Of a stretch of DNA of 64,000 bases, positions 46,359 through 55,877 are shown piece after piece; position 1 is the first letter of the stretch, and each line of letters starts with the position of its first letter. Position numbers and translations under genes: made by a program. The notes beneath the pieces were generated by a model that saw nothing but the letters and a program-made list of their open reading frames with translations, did not search any database and had not been told where the DNA came from. Source of the DNA: an uncultured Acidobacteriota bacterium (GTDB lineage Bacteria > Acidobacteriota > CAIWXX01); the NCBI GenBank assembly GCA_903916735.1, contig CAIWXX010000096.1, positions 1 through 64,000 on the forward strand. The letters run 5' to 3'.

Positions 46359-47576
46359 ATGATCACATTCCCCATTTATCTTGATAACCATGCCACGACA
46401 CCTGTTGATCCGCAGGTCCTGGATGCCATGCTGCCTTTTTTTCGGGAAAAGTATGGAAACCCATCCAGCCGAAACCACACGTTCGGGTGGGTGGCCGAGG
46501 AGGCCGTCGAGAATGCCCGGAGACAGGTGGCGCAGCTCATCAACGCAGAGCCTCGGGAGATAATTTTCACGAGCGGAGCGACAGAGAGCGACAATCTCGC
46601 ACTGAAGGGTGCGGCTCTTGCTCGGCGCGATCGTGGGCGTCACATCATCTCGGTGGCGACCGAGCATAAGGCTGTCCTGGAAACCTGCGACTCCCTTCGC
46701 GATCAGGGGTTTGATATCACATTAGCGCCGGTCGGCCGCGATGGATTGCTCGACTGCGATCTCCTCGGGCGGTCGATCCGTCCCGAGACGATACTCATTT
46801 CTGTTATGGCTGCCAACAACGAAATCGGAGTTCTGCAACCTCTCACGGAAATCGGCCGGATCGCTCGCAAACGAGGAATCCTTTTCCACACGGATGCCGC
46901 ACAGGCTGCCGGAAGGATCCAGATCGATGTGGAATCCATGTCGATTGATCTCCTCTCTCTCTCTGCTCACAAAATGTATGGGCCCAAAGGCGTCGGGGCT
47001 CTCTACGTGCGCCGGAATCCTCCTGTTCAACTCGCGCGCCTCCTGGATGGGGGCGGCCAGGAACGCGGGCTCAGGAGCGGCACTCTCAATGTACCGGGGA
47101 TTGTCGGATTGGGGAAGGCCTGTGAGGTCGCGCGCTCTCTCATGGATGATGAAGCCAACCGGCTCACTCTGTTTCGAGATCGCATGAAGGCCAGGCTTCT
47201 CTCGGAGCTGAACGATGTTTTTTTAAACGGTCATCCAAATGCCAGACTTCCGGGAAATCTGAATCTCGCTTTCAGCTATGTTGAAGGAGAGACCTTATTA
47301 ATGGGATTGCGTGACGTTGCACTTTCATCGGGGTCAGCCTGCACAACGGCGAGCGCCGATCCATCGCATGTACTGAAAGCCATCGGTCTTTCGAGTGCGA
47401 TGGCGGCCAGCTCCATCCGCTTCGGACTCGGAAGATTCACGACCGAGGAGGAAGTCGAATGGGTGACACAGAAGGTGATCGATGTTGTGCAGCAGCTGCG
47501 TGCTGTATCACCTCTGTACCAGATGATCACGGCGGGTGCCATGCCCGTGCCTGATGCATGGAAATATCCCTTCTGA
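46359..47576 (+). CDS. iscS: Cysteine desulfurase (IscS/NifS type)
   Basis: 405 residues, class V aminotransferase fold. The start is IYLDNHATTPVDPQVLDAML. The PLP lysine is in SLSAHKMYGPKGVGALYV. The catalytic cysteine is in LSSGSACTTASADPSHVL, on the long loop typical of IscS rather than SufS. It provides persulfide sulfur for Fe-S clusters and tRNA thiolation. ATG 46359 is preferred, and an in-frame start at 46314/46317 would add 15 residues. No iscR, iscU or hscAB genes are adjacent. Confidence 0.93.
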   Translation: MITFPIYLDNHATTPVDPQVLDAMLPFFREKYGNPSSRNHTFGWVAEEAVENARRQVAQLINAEPREIIFTSGATESDNLALKGAALARRDRGRHIISVATEHKAVLETCDSLRDQGFDITLAPVGRDGLLDCDLLGRSIRPETILISVMAANNEIGVLQPLTEIGRIARKRGILFHTDAAQAAGRIQIDVESMSIDLLSLSAHKMYGPKGVGALYVRRNPPVQLARLLDGGGQERGLRSGTLNVPGIVGLGKACEVARSLMDDEANRLTLFRDRMKARLLSELNDVFLNGHPNARLPGNLNLAFSYVEGETLLMGLRDVALSSGSACTTASADPSHVLKAIGLSSAMAASSIRFGLGRFTTEEEVEWVTQKVIDVVQQLRAVSPLYQMITAGAMPVPDAWKYPF

Positions 47577-47658
47577 TTCGGCCTTCTTTGCCCCAGCGCT
47601 CGTGATAACCTCTCCAAATCTCTCGATGTAACCAGTCAACATCCGACTTGGCAAATAT

Positions 47659-47687
47659 TAGGAAAGATAGGTGATTCCTGATAAAAT
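47659..47687 (+). promoter_or_regulatory. Candidate promoter of cysS, probably leaderless
   Basis: TAGGAA (47659-47664), a 17-base spacer and TAAAAT (47682-47687). The cysS ATG begins ten bases after the -10 box, and the intervening bases (GTCTTTTTT) contain no ribosome-binding site. Its first purine is the A of ATG, apart from one G. Confidence 0.4.
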
Positions 47688-47696
47688 GTCTTTTTT

Positions 47697-49085
47697 ATGA
47701 TTAAGTTTCTGAATACGCTCACTCATCGAATCGAAGATTTTCACCCGATAACTCAGGGTGAAGTCCGCATGTATACATGCGGCCCAACCGTCTATTCCTA
47801 TGCGCACATCGGAAATTTCCGCACTTTTCTTTTCGAGGATCTGCTGCGCCGTTTTCTGAAGTTCAGCGGGCTGCGCCTCACTCAAGTCATGAACATTACG
47901 GACGTTGATGATAAGACAATCCGGGACAGCAAGGCGGCCGGACAATCACTTCGCGATTTTACTGAAAAATACACCGAAGCCTTTTTTTCGGATATCGCCA
48001 CTCTTGGCGCCGAGAGAGCTGAAATTTACCCACGCGCCACCGATCATATTGACGAGATGGTGACCCTGATTAAAAAGCTGCTGGAGTCAGGTCACGCGTA
48101 CGAAAAGGATTCCTCCATTTATTACCGCATCAAGAGCTTTCCCAGCTACGGGCGGCTATCGGGGATCAATCCCGATGATCTGCAAGATGGAATTAGTTCC
48201 GATGTCGATGAATATGAGAAGGAGAGCCCAAAGGATTTTGCTCTTTGGAAAACCGCCAAGGAAGGCGAGCCTTTCTGGGAGACGGAGATTGGACCGGGCC
48301 GGCCGGGCTGGCATATCGAGTGCTCAGCCATGAGCATGAAGTACCTCGGCGAGAGCTTCGACATTCACACGGGCGGTGTTGACAACATTTTCCCACATCA
48401 TGAGAATGAGATCGCACAGAGCGAAGCTGTCGCGGGGAAGCCTTTTGTCAAATACTGGCTGCACTGTCAGCATTTGATCGTCGAAGGCGAGAAGATGAGC
48501 AAGTCCAAGGGCAACTTCTTCACTCTCCGGGATCTGCTCGCCGATGGCGTCGATCCCATGGCCATTCGATATCTGCTGCTGTCAGTTCACTACCGGCAGA
48601 TGATGAACTTCACGCGGAATGGGCTGGAAGGCGCCGCGAGTTCATTGAGGCGGCTGACGGATTTTCTGAGATCCATCCGGGATACTACGTTTGTAGAAAA
48701 AAACACTGGCGACCTGTCCCCTGTGATTAAGGAAGCACGGAGGCGTTTTATTGATGCCATGGAGTCCGACCTCAATAGCTCGGGCGCCCTCGGAGCGATT
48801 TTCGAGCTCGTCCGAGATGTCAATACTGCTCTCCAGCGTGACGGGGTGACCCGTGTTGAGGCCGCTCAGATCGAATCCCTTTTCTCCGATTTTAACCGGG
48901 TTTTTGGTGTTTTGGTGCCGCCGAAAACAGTCGATGATCAAGATATTCTTCAGTTAATTGAGGAGAGGAAAGGGGCACGGGCGAGGCGCGACTGGAAGCG
49001 TGCCGATGAGATCAGGGAGAAGCTGCAGCGGCTGGGGATTATCCTGGAAGATGCGGCGAAAGGGACAAGATTCAAGAGGGTATAA
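47697..49085 (+). CDS. cysS: Cysteinyl-tRNA synthetase
   Basis: 462 residues, class I synthetase. The zinc site cysteine is in MYTCGPTVYSYAHIGNFRT, which also carries the HIGH motif as HIGN. WHIECSAMS and FPHHENEIAQSE are conserved, and KMSKS is in EGEKMSKSKGNFFTL. It charges tRNA-Cys. The two genes around it, iscS and an aminotransferase, make loose cysteine or amino-acid context. Three bases separate it from the next gene. Confidence 0.97.
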   Translation: MIKFLNTLTHRIEDFHPITQGEVRMYTCGPTVYSYAHIGNFRTFLFEDLLRRFLKFSGLRLTQVMNITDVDDKTIRDSKAAGQSLRDFTEKYTEAFFSDIATLGAERAEIYPRATDHIDEMVTLIKKLLESGHAYEKDSSIYYRIKSFPSYGRLSGINPDDLQDGISSDVDEYEKESPKDFALWKTAKEGEPFWETEIGPGRPGWHIECSAMSMKYLGESFDIHTGGVDNIFPHHENEIAQSEAVAGKPFVKYWLHCQHLIVEGEKMSKSKGNFFTLRDLLADGVDPMAIRYLLLSVHYRQMMNFTRNGLEGAASSLRRLTDFLRSIRDTTFVEKNTGDLSPVIKEARRRFIDAMESDLNSSGALGAIFELVRDVNTALQRDGVTRVEAAQIESLFSDFNRVFGVLVPPKTVDDQDILQLIEERKGARARRDWKRADEIREKLQRLGIILEDAAKGTRFKRV

Positions 49086-49087
49086 AG

Positions 49088-50428
49088 ATGAATTATCCAT
49101 TAATCAGGACGGCTTTACCGGGACCTAAAGCGAAAGCCCTCATCGAGAGGGATAAACTGCATGTTTCTTCTTCATACACCCGCGATTATCCGCTCGTCGC
49201 GCACAAGGGGCGGGGGATACTCGTGGAGGATCCTGACGGGAATGTTTTTCTGGACATGGCGGCCGGCATCGCCGTGACATCCACAGGGCATTGCCACCCG
49301 AAAATTGTAGCGGCCATCAAGCGCCAGGCTTCTCAACTGATTCACATGTCCGGCACTGATTTCTACTACCAGCCGCAGGTGGAACTAGCCGAGCAACTCT
49401 CGAAACTTGCTCCCGGCAAACTCACCAAGAAAGTCTTCTTCGGCAACTCCGGAGCCGAGGCTGTCGAAGCCGCCATGAAGCTGTCGCGTTATTATACGCG
49501 GCGGATGCAATTTATTTCTTTTCTCGGCGCTTTTCATGGACGGACCTTCGGGGCGATGTCGCTGACGGCGAGCAAGGTCATACAGAAGCGCTCCTATGGA
49601 CCGCTAGTGCCGGGTGTCACTCACGTGCCTTATGCATATTGCTATCGATGCCCCTATGGGAAAGAGGTTGACACGTGCGATACCGAGTGCGTCTGTTTCA
49701 TCCGAGAAATCCTGTTTTCCAAAACAGTGCCTCCTGAAGAAGTGGCCGCCATTTTTGTTGAGCCGATCCAGGGGGAGGGCGGATACGTTGTCCCGCCGGA
49801 GAAATTCCATAAGGCTCTCAGGAAACTCACTTCCGAGTTCGACATCCTCTTTGTCGCGGATGAAGTTCAATCGGGGATGGGACGGACTGGCAAAATGTTT
49901 GCGATCGAGCATTTCGGCGTTGTCCCCGATATCATCGCCCTCGCCAAGGGCATCGCATCGGGTATGCCCTTGGGGGTCATCATCGCCCCGGGGAAGATTA
50001 TGCGATGGGAACCGGGTGCCCACGCATCGACATTCGGCGGTAATCCGATCAGTTGTGCTGCCGCCGTTGAAACGATCAACCTTCTCACCGACAAGCTGAT
50101 TCAGAATGCTGCCCGTATCGGTGATTACATGCTCGAACGGCTGCGCCAGATGCAGGAAAAGCATCCGCTGATTGGGGACGTGCGCGGCAAGGGGCTCATG
50201 ATCGGCGTCGAAATGGTCATGGATCGCGAGACGAAGGAACGGGCCAGGAAGGAACGCGGCGCCATCGTCGATACATGCTTCCGCAAAGGACTGTTGATGC
50301 TGGGTTGCGGAGATTGCTCGGTTCGGTTTTGCCCGCCGCTCGTCATCACGAAGCCTCAAGCGGAGAGGGCTCTGGAGCTTTTCGAAGAGGCATTGTCGGA
50401 AGTCGAGAAGAAATTCGGATACGCGTGA
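49088..50428 (+). CDS. Class III (acetylornithine/4-aminobutyrate-type) PLP aminotransferase
   Basis: 446 residues, fold type I. The PLP-binding regions are NSGAEAVEAAMKLSRYYT, FLGAFHGRTFGAMSLTAS, VADEVQSGMGRTGKMFA and PDIIALAKGIASGMPLG with the Schiff-base lysine. A Cys-rich insertion (CYRCPYGKEVDTCDTECVCF, about 196-215) occurs in a subgroup near archaeal GABA aminotransferases and broad-range amino acid racemases, so ordinary ArgD activity is not certain. It is cotranscribed with cysS (three-base gap) and overlaps yraN. Confidence 0.88.
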   Translation: MNYPLIRTALPGPKAKALIERDKLHVSSSYTRDYPLVAHKGRGILVEDPDGNVFLDMAAGIAVTSTGHCHPKIVAAIKRQASQLIHMSGTDFYYQPQVELAEQLSKLAPGKLTKKVFFGNSGAEAVEAAMKLSRYYTRRMQFISFLGAFHGRTFGAMSLTASKVIQKRSYGPLVPGVTHVPYAYCYRCPYGKEVDTCDTECVCFIREILFSKTVPPEEVAAIFVEPIQGEGGYVVPPEKFHKALRKLTSEFDILFVADEVQSGMGRTGKMFAIEHFGVVPDIIALAKGIASGMPLGVIIAPGKIMRWEPGAHASTFGGNPISCAAAVETINLLTDKLIQNAARIGDYMLERLRQMQEKHPLIGDVRGKGLMIGVEMVMDRETKERARKERGAIVDTCFRKGLLMLGCGDCSVRFCPPLVITKPQAERALELFEEALSEVEKKFGYA

Positions 50429-50805
50429 CACGCGAGACCGGGCCAAAAGGGGAGGACATCGCCGCGGAGTATCTTCTGCGGCGAGGACTCTCTATCCGAG
50501 AACGGGGTCGGCGTGATCGGCTGGGCGAAATCGACATCATTGCCGAAGATGGGGAGACTCTGGTCTTCGTCGAAGTTAAAGCTCGCACGGCCGGCACTCC
50601 GGGTGGAGAACCATGGGAGAAGATCACGCCATCCAAACTCCGCCGCATTTGCCGAATTGGCGAATCCTATGCGCAGGCGATGGGATTGGATGACAGGCCG
50701 ATGCGCATTGACGTCGTTGGAATCACCTTTGATGGAGATCAGGCTGAGACGGCGCATTATAAGGATGTGACGCGCTTCATGCCTCCGCCCAGGAATCGAT
50801 TGTAG
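50425..50805 (+). CDS. YraN/UPF0102 family nuclease-fold protein
   Basis: 126 residues. GPKGEDIAAEYLLRRGLSIR, the RLGEIDIIAEDGETLVFVEVK stretch (in which D, E and K are the nuclease-like active-site residues), and ALxRicRIGESYA-type helices match UPF0102. The family has a Holliday-junction-resolvase-like fold with unclear activity. The start GTG 50425 overlaps the preceding stop (GTGA). The same frame extends back into the aminotransferase gene, which is a shadow. Confidence 0.88.
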   Translation: MTRETGPKGEDIAAEYLLRRGLSIRERGRRDRLGEIDIIAEDGETLVFVEVKARTAGTPGGEPWEKITPSKLRRICRIGESYAQAMGLDDRPMRIDVVGITFDGDQAETAHYKDVTRFMPPPRNRL

Positions 50806-50878
50806 TCACGGGTTTCGGAAGTTGTCAACGACATTGATCTTTGTTCGGCCGATGCTGAACATTCGACCCGGATTTGGA

Positions 50879-51622
50879 CTACAGTGATTGTCGAATCAAT
50901 CTGTCCTCGCCCTCCAGCGGCACTCCCAGATAGGCTGATGTGACAGCGGAATCAACAAGGATATCCGCACTGCGCCCTTGCAGAATGACCTCACCGTTCT
51001 CGAGCACATAGGCCCTCTGCGAGTATGTCAATGCTCTTCGCACATTCTGTTCGACAAGCAGGATGGTCAGACCCTCCCGATTGAGCGTTTCGAGAGACGA
51101 ATAGATCGTATCCACGAGCAGCGGAGCGAGTCCCAGCGAGGGTTCATCCAGGAGGATGAGTTCCGGTCTCATCATGAGCGCCCGGCCGAGCGCCAGCATT
51201 TGCTGCTCGCCGCCCGAGAGCGTCCCAGCCTGCTGCCGCATGCGCTCCCTGAGCCTTGGGAACAATCCGGTAACAAACGCCATGCTTTCCTTGATTTTTC
51301 CCCTTCTGTCTTTCAAGTAGGCACCCATGAGAAGATTCTCCTCGACACTCATTGAACCGAAAACCATGCGCCCTTCCTGAACGTGGGCGATCCCCATCGA
51401 TGCGATCTTGTGCGGGGGCCTGCCGGACAGCGGAATCCCTTTGAACGTGATGCTCCCAGCTGCCGACACGACCGTGCCCGAAATGGATCTCAACAGCGTG
51501 CTCTTGCCGGCGCCGTTAGGACCGACGAGAGCCGTTATCTCACCTGCCCGTGCCTCAAGTGAGACGCCCCTCAGCACGTCGATCTTACCGTACCCGGCGG
51601 TTACCTGCTTCAGCTCAAGCAT
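50879..51622 (-). CDS. livF: Branched-chain amino acid ABC transporter ATPase LivF
   Basis: 247 residues. Walker A is GPNGAGKST, the signature is LSGGEQQMLALGRALM, Walker B is LILLDEPSLGLAP and the H-loop is LLVEQNV. This is the LivF pattern (AHVQEGRMVFGSMSVEENL). It is the last gene of livKHMGF and powers uptake with LivG. ATG 51622 follows GGGAGAAGGG and overlaps the end of livG by eight bases. The gene is GC-rich compared with those to its left. Confidence 0.93.
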   Translation of the reverse strand: MLELKQVTAGYGKIDVLRGVSLEARAGEITALVGPNGAGKSTLLRSISGTVVSAAGSITFKGIPLSGRPPHKIASMGIAHVQEGRMVFGSMSVEENLLMGAYLKDRRGKIKESMAFVTGLFPRLRERMRQQAGTLSGGEQQMLALGRALMMRPELILLDEPSLGLAPLLVDTIYSSLETLNREGLTILLVEQNVRRALTYSQRAYVLENGEVILQGRSADILVDSAVTSAYLGVPLEGEDRLIRQSL

Positions 51623-52331
51623 GCCCTTCTCCCAGGTACGCATCACGGACCGCTTTCAGTTTCATGACATCGCAGGGCCGGCCATGCGCAAGCCGCTCCC
51701 CGAAGTTCAAGACGGCCAATATATCGGCAAGCGCCACCACGGCTTTCATCACGTGTTCGACGAGAATGATGGTGAGCCCGTCTTCACGCATTTCCCGGAT
51801 CAGCCGGATGATAGGCTCCATGCGGTCCTGGCTGAGTCCACCCATCGGTTCATCGAGAAGGAGGATGCGCGGGGACGCGGCGTAAGCCCGGGCCAACTCG
51901 AGAAGCTTCAACCCTCCGACCGGCAGCGTTTCCGCCTGCTTGTGCAGATCATCCCCGAGGAGCATCCGCTCGGCGATGGATCTGGCTCTTCTCTCCGCCT
52001 CACCCCGGGAGTGCCTGAGCAACACCGGGATCATGATGTTCTCGAGAACCGTCAGTCCGGCAAAGCATCGAGGGATCTGGAATGTTCGGACAATCCCGTG
52101 CCGTGCCCTCACATGCGGAGGGAGCTTCGAGATGTCCTTCCCATCGTAATTGATCTTTCCGGCATCGACCTTCTCGTATCCCGTGATGACGTTGATGAGT
52201 GTCGTCTTGCCTGCGCCGTTGGGACCGATGACGCCGAGGATCCTCCCCTTCTCGACTGCGAGATCCAGATTCTTCAAGGCGGCAATGCCGCCAAATTTTT
52301 TCGAGACATTTTCGATGATCATCAGGTTCAC
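51615..52331 (-). CDS. livG: Branched-chain amino acid ABC transporter ATPase LivG
   Basis: 238 residues. Walker A is GPNGAGKTTLINVITG, followed by IVRTFQIPRCFAGLTVLENI as in LivG, Walker B LLLDEPMGGL and the H-loop VEHVM. The signature motif reads LPVGGLKLLELARAYA, so the canonical LSGGQ/PYGxQ-type core is replaced by PVGGLK, which keeps the two glycines. The start is GTG 52331 behind AGGAG, sharing GTGA with the livM stop. Confidence 0.9.
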   Translation of the reverse strand: MNLMIIENVSKKFGGIAALKNLDLAVEKGRILGVIGPNGAGKTTLINVITGYEKVDAGKINYDGKDISKLPPHVRARHGIVRTFQIPRCFAGLTVLENIMIPVLLRHSRGEAERRARSIAERMLLGDDLHKQAETLPVGGLKLLELARAYAASPRILLLDEPMGGLSQDRMEPIIRLIREMREDGLTIILVEHVMKAVVALADILAVLNFGERLAHGRPCDVMKLKAVRDAYLGEGHA

Positions 52332-53272
52332 AGGCGTTTTCTCCTGACCATCCCGAGGATGCCGCCGTGCATGAATCTCATAAAGACGACGAGGAGCACG
52401 CCGTAGAGCAGCAAATGACCGGTCGGGAACCGCGACCGAAGGAACTCGCATGCAGGCACCAGAATAACAGCGCCCACTACCGGCCCGAGAGCAGTCCCGA
52501 TCCCGCCCACGACCGTGAGGATGATCGGCTCGACGGACCTGCTTATGCTAAAGGCACTCTCGGGATCGAGGAAGCCGGTATGCAGGGCGAGTATTCCGCC
52601 GGCCATCCCCGCCAGAAAAGCGCTTGGGAGCAAAGCCGACATCTTACATCGCCAGGCGTCGACCCCCAGTGCGGAGGCTGCCTCCTCGGATTCGCCGACG
52701 GCATGGAGGAAATAACGCGACTTCGATTGTCCTATTGTGATCACGGCGAGCAGCGCAATGCCTGCAAGCCAGAGCGATGTGATGTAAAACAGGGCGCCGT
52801 CCGCCTCGAACAGATACAGCGGCTTCTGCTGGATCACGACTCCCTGCGTCCCCTCCGTGAAGGAACGCCACCCTTCGACGACGAGCCGTGCGACCTCAGC
52901 GAGGGCAAGAGTTGACAGTGCGAAATAGGGCCCCCGCAGCCTGAAGGCTATGCCGCCGACCAGGATCGCCGCAATCATCGCAGCAATGCCGGCAAAGGGA
53001 AGGGACAGCCAAGGCGACCACTGGAGATGGTGAGGCAGCAGCGCCACAGCGTAGGCCCCGATCCCGGCAAATCCGGCATGGCCGAAGGAAACCTGGCCGG
53101 CGAAACCGCCCAGAATGTTCCATGAGGACGCGAGCAGGACTGCAACATTGACACTGAAAAGAACATCGAACAGGTAGGGCATCCGTCTCGTGTCGATGAC
53201 GGCAGGAAGAAGGGACAGGACGCCAAGACAGAGTAACAGAGCGACAAGATCCCGATGGGAACTCCGCTTCAC
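52328..53272 (-). CDS. livM: Branched-chain amino acid ABC transporter permease LivM
   Basis: 314 residues, about nine membrane helices. The characteristic WNILGGFAGQVSFGHAGFAG and SRYFLHAVGESEEAASALGV loops and the GGIGTALGPVVGAVI segment identify LivM. It forms the translocation channel with LivH. It overlaps livH (ATGA) and livG (GTGA), indicating tight translational coupling. Confidence 0.93.
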   Translation of the reverse strand: MKRSSHRDLVALLLCLGVLSLLPAVIDTRRMPYLFDVLFSVNVAVLLASSWNILGGFAGQVSFGHAGFAGIGAYAVALLPHHLQWSPWLSLPFAGIAAMIAAILVGGIAFRLRGPYFALSTLALAEVARLVVEGWRSFTEGTQGVVIQQKPLYLFEADGALFYITSLWLAGIALLAVITIGQSKSRYFLHAVGESEEAASALGVDAWRCKMSALLPSAFLAGMAGGILALHTGFLDPESAFSISRSVEPIILTVVGGIGTALGPVVGAVILVPACEFLRSRFPTGHLLLYGVLLVVFMRFMHGGILGMVRRKRL

Positions 53273-54138
53273 CGGTTTCGCTCCCTTCCCCCGAACAGTC
53301 CCGTCGGGCGGAAAAAGAGCACCCCGAGAAACAGCACAAAGACGATGATGTCTTTCAGGCTGTGCTCGAGGAATGCGCCCCCGAGCGCTTCGGCGACGCC
53401 GAGAATCAGCCCGCCGGCTATCGCGCCGGTGACCGATTCCATGCCGCCGAGCACGACGACCGCGAAGGCCTTGATGATGAAATTACTCCCCACAAATGGA
53501 TATACATAATAGATCGGCGCGAGTACCCCGCCGGCTAACCCGGCGAGCACAACGCCCGCCCCAAATGTGGCCTGGGATATCCGTTTCACGTTGACTCCCA
53601 GGAGAGCAGCCGAGGTCCGGTCGATGGCGGTCGCCCTGATCGCCCTCCCTATGTGCGTGCGCGAAAGGAATAGCCGGAAGAGGCACATCAGAACGAGTGA
53701 AATGGCGGACGAAATCAGCGCGGGATAGCCCAGTCTGGTTCCGAGGATGTCGATGACCCGCTGGGAATAGGGGAGCGTCACGGTCCGGTAATCGGCCGTG
53801 AAGATGAGCATCGCCGATGTGGCAAGCACAAAGGAGATTCCCAGCGTGATGATCAGAGAACTCATCTCACGCCGCTTGAGCGGGATCGGATCAAGTATTT
53901 CGTAGATCAACGAGCCAAGTAGAAAGAAAAGTGGAGCGGTCAGAAACATCGACACGTATGGGCTCACCCCGAATTTCTCGAACAAGATCCACGCAGAGTA
54001 CATGCCGAGCATCACAATGTCGCCGTGGGACATGTTGATGATCCGCATGACACCGAAGATGACCGTCAGTCCGACGGCTATCAGGCCGTATATCAGGCCG
54101 GTGAAAAGGCCGTTGATGACCAGAGAACTCAGCAACAC
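53269..54138 (-). CDS. livH: Branched-chain amino acid ABC transporter permease LivH
   Basis: 289 residues, about eight membrane helices. NGLFTGLIYGLIAVGLTVIF, the INMSHGDIVMLGMYSAW segment and IGRAIRATAIDRTSAALLGV are LivH hallmarks. I chose GTG 54138, which yields the usual short MLLSSLVINGLF start eight bases after the livK stop. Longer frames would overlap livK. Confidence 0.92.
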   Translation of the reverse strand: MLLSSLVINGLFTGLIYGLIAVGLTVIFGVMRIINMSHGDIVMLGMYSAWILFEKFGVSPYVSMFLTAPLFFLLGSLIYEILDPIPLKRREMSSLIITLGISFVLATSAMLIFTADYRTVTLPYSQRVIDILGTRLGYPALISSAISLVLMCLFRLFLSRTHIGRAIRATAIDRTSAALLGVNVKRISQATFGAGVVLAGLAGGVLAPIYYVYPFVGSNFIIKAFAVVVLGGMESVTGAIAGGLILGVAEALGGAFLEHSLKDIIVFVLFLGVLFFRPTGLFGGRERNR

Positions 54139-54146
54139 GCTCGAAC

Positions 54147-55349
54147 TCAGTACTTCGGATCCCGTTCCGCAACGCGCTTCGGCCACACTTGATAGAGCTT
54201 GCCGCCGATCCACTGGCCAAGAGCCGTCAAATTGTACGCCCGATTCTGGTTGGTGTAGCCGTCGAAGTTCTCGAACTTCACCGGCCCGAAGATCGTGACC
54301 ATGGTTGTCCTCTTGAGCCCGACCCTGAGTTCTTCCCTCTGCCTGACCACGTCCCGGGATTTGACGCTTTCGAGCGCCCTGGCCAGCACCTGGATCGCCA
54401 CATACCCTTCAATCTCGTGCTCTCCGGGCGGATACCCGTATTTCGCCTCCCAGTCGCCCCGCCACTTTTTCCAGGCCGGCGAGGTCACATCACCATGCCA
54501 CGGGCCCGAGCTGAAATACCCCTCAACCGCCCCGCCGCTTTTTTCATAGATGTCCTGCATGCTGTGCCCCGCCCCTGTTCCGGAGACGAGCTTCGCCGTC
54601 AGGCCGACCTCCTTTGCCTGCTTCCCGAGAAGGATCCCGTCAGTGAGGTAGGAGGTGAAGATGATCACATCGGGCGATGCATTTTTAACCTTTAGCAGCA
54701 GCGGCTTGTAATCCAGAGCCTTCTCGCTGTAAGCCTCGCATACCCCCAGCACAAACCGATCGCTGTGTTCCTTGAAGAACGGCATGATGCCGTATTTGGC
54801 AACACCCTGGCCAAAGGCGTTGTCCACGTAGAGATAAGCGGCTTTGATCGGCTTCTTCTGCCTTTCATACACTACATTGATCAGGAAATCCTCCAGGGCC
54901 GCACTGTACATGCCTGTCGTGGGCTGCAGCCGGAAGACGCAATCGTTCCCCTGCCGGGTAATGTCGTCCAGTGCCGGGTGATCGAGCAGATACGGCGTCC
55001 GCAGTTCTTGTGCCAGTGGCGCAACGGCTAGTGCAACCCCGCTGGCCCACCCGCCGATCAGTGCGACGACATTATCCGATGTCACGAGTTTCTTTACGCT
55101 GGTCACGGCCAGGGGCGGCTGGGCCTGAGTATCGTCGATGACGAGCTGCAGCTTCCTGCCGTTGACGCCCCCCTTGGCGTTGATCTCGTCGATTGCCATC
55201 GTATAGGCCTTCTTGAACTTCTCGCCGAACGCGGCACCCGCACCGGTCATGGGGAGTGGCGCGCCGATTCTGAACGTTTCCTGTGCGGATGCCGTGACTG
55301 GAAACAGGATTATGAAAGGGATGATGAGAGCGATAACATTCCTGGACAA
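54147..55349 (-). CDS. livK: Branched-chain amino acid ABC transporter substrate-binding protein (LivK type)
   Basis: 400 residues. A signal sequence (LSRNVIALIIPFIILFPVTA, then SAQ) precedes a type I periplasmic-binding fold (FRIGAPLPMTGAGAAFGEKF, INAKGGVNGRKLQLVIDDTQ). Binding-protein families of this kind take Leu/Ile/Val, other amino acids, amides or aromatic acids, so the ligand is not certain. The start is TTG 55349, six bases behind GAGGAGG. An 18-residue upstream extension lacks a ribosome-binding site. First gene of the operon. Confidence 0.9.
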   Translation of the reverse strand: MSRNVIALIIPFIILFPVTASAQETFRIGAPLPMTGAGAAFGEKFKKAYTMAIDEINAKGGVNGRKLQLVIDDTQAQPPLAVTSVKKLVTSDNVVALIGGWASGVALAVAPLAQELRTPYLLDHPALDDITRQGNDCVFRLQPTTGMYSAALEDFLINVVYERQKKPIKAAYLYVDNAFGQGVAKYGIMPFFKEHSDRFVLGVCEAYSEKALDYKPLLLKVKNASPDVIIFTSYLTDGILLGKQAKEVGLTAKLVSGTGAGHSMQDIYEKSGGAVEGYFSSGPWHGDVTSPAWKKWRGDWEAKYGYPPGEHEIEGYVAIQVLARALESVKSRDVVRQREELRVGLKRTTMVTIFGPVKFENFDGYTNQNRAYNLTALGQWIGGKLYQVWPKRVAERDPKY

Positions 55350-55463
55350 AGCAACCTCCTCGGCCAACCGGGCGTCAATTGAAGTCGGCGAAATATAGTC
55401 CATCGTGCCGACGGCTGAGATCGTATCAGAACGGTTTATCCAACACCAAGAGTAGTGAAAAAT

Positions 55464-55643
55464 TCAATCGGGGCACGACTGATCCGGCATGTATAGGAGC
55501 CTCGCCCATGTCTTGCGTCTTTTCTTGTTCAACATCTCCGTGAGTCCCGTCCACATTGTCTCGTCGGGCAGGCTGTCCGGCTCCCGCGTGACGCCCTGCA
55601 AATCCAGATCGTTTCGCCAGGCCCACTGACCCCATCCTTCATT
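55464..55643 (-). pseudogene. Unrecognised coding-like fragment
   Basis: A 59-residue minus-strand frame follows a stop and has protein-like composition: WGQWAWRNDLDLQGV, then LTEMLNKKRRKTWARLLYMP, ending SCPD at 55464. It has no start codon or ribosome-binding site of its own. It looks like the C-terminal tail of a lost gene. I do not recognise the family. It lies upstream of livK in a decayed stretch. Confidence 0.3.
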
Positions 55644-55877
55644 TTAGAAATCAAACTGGAAGACAAGCGAAAGAGAAGGGAATCCGCGGTTGACTTGCGT
55701 TCCTCGGGCCGATATTCAGATCTCACGCGACTGGCAACCCCTGGCAACCCGCTCTCTCGTCCTTTCAAGATGCGTCGGAGGTGGCTGTAGGCAGCCGCTT
55801 CAGCCCCATCTTCGATACTCGTGGAAAGCCAGCGCTGAAGCAACAGACATCTCCGTTAGTGGATTTTGCTTTTCACA
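55644..55877. other. Unannotated decayed sequence
   Basis: A minus-strand frame here gives AAAYSHLRRILKGRE-like sequence but no start, full domain or family match. It is probably part of the same decayed block as its neighbours. Confidence 0.3.
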
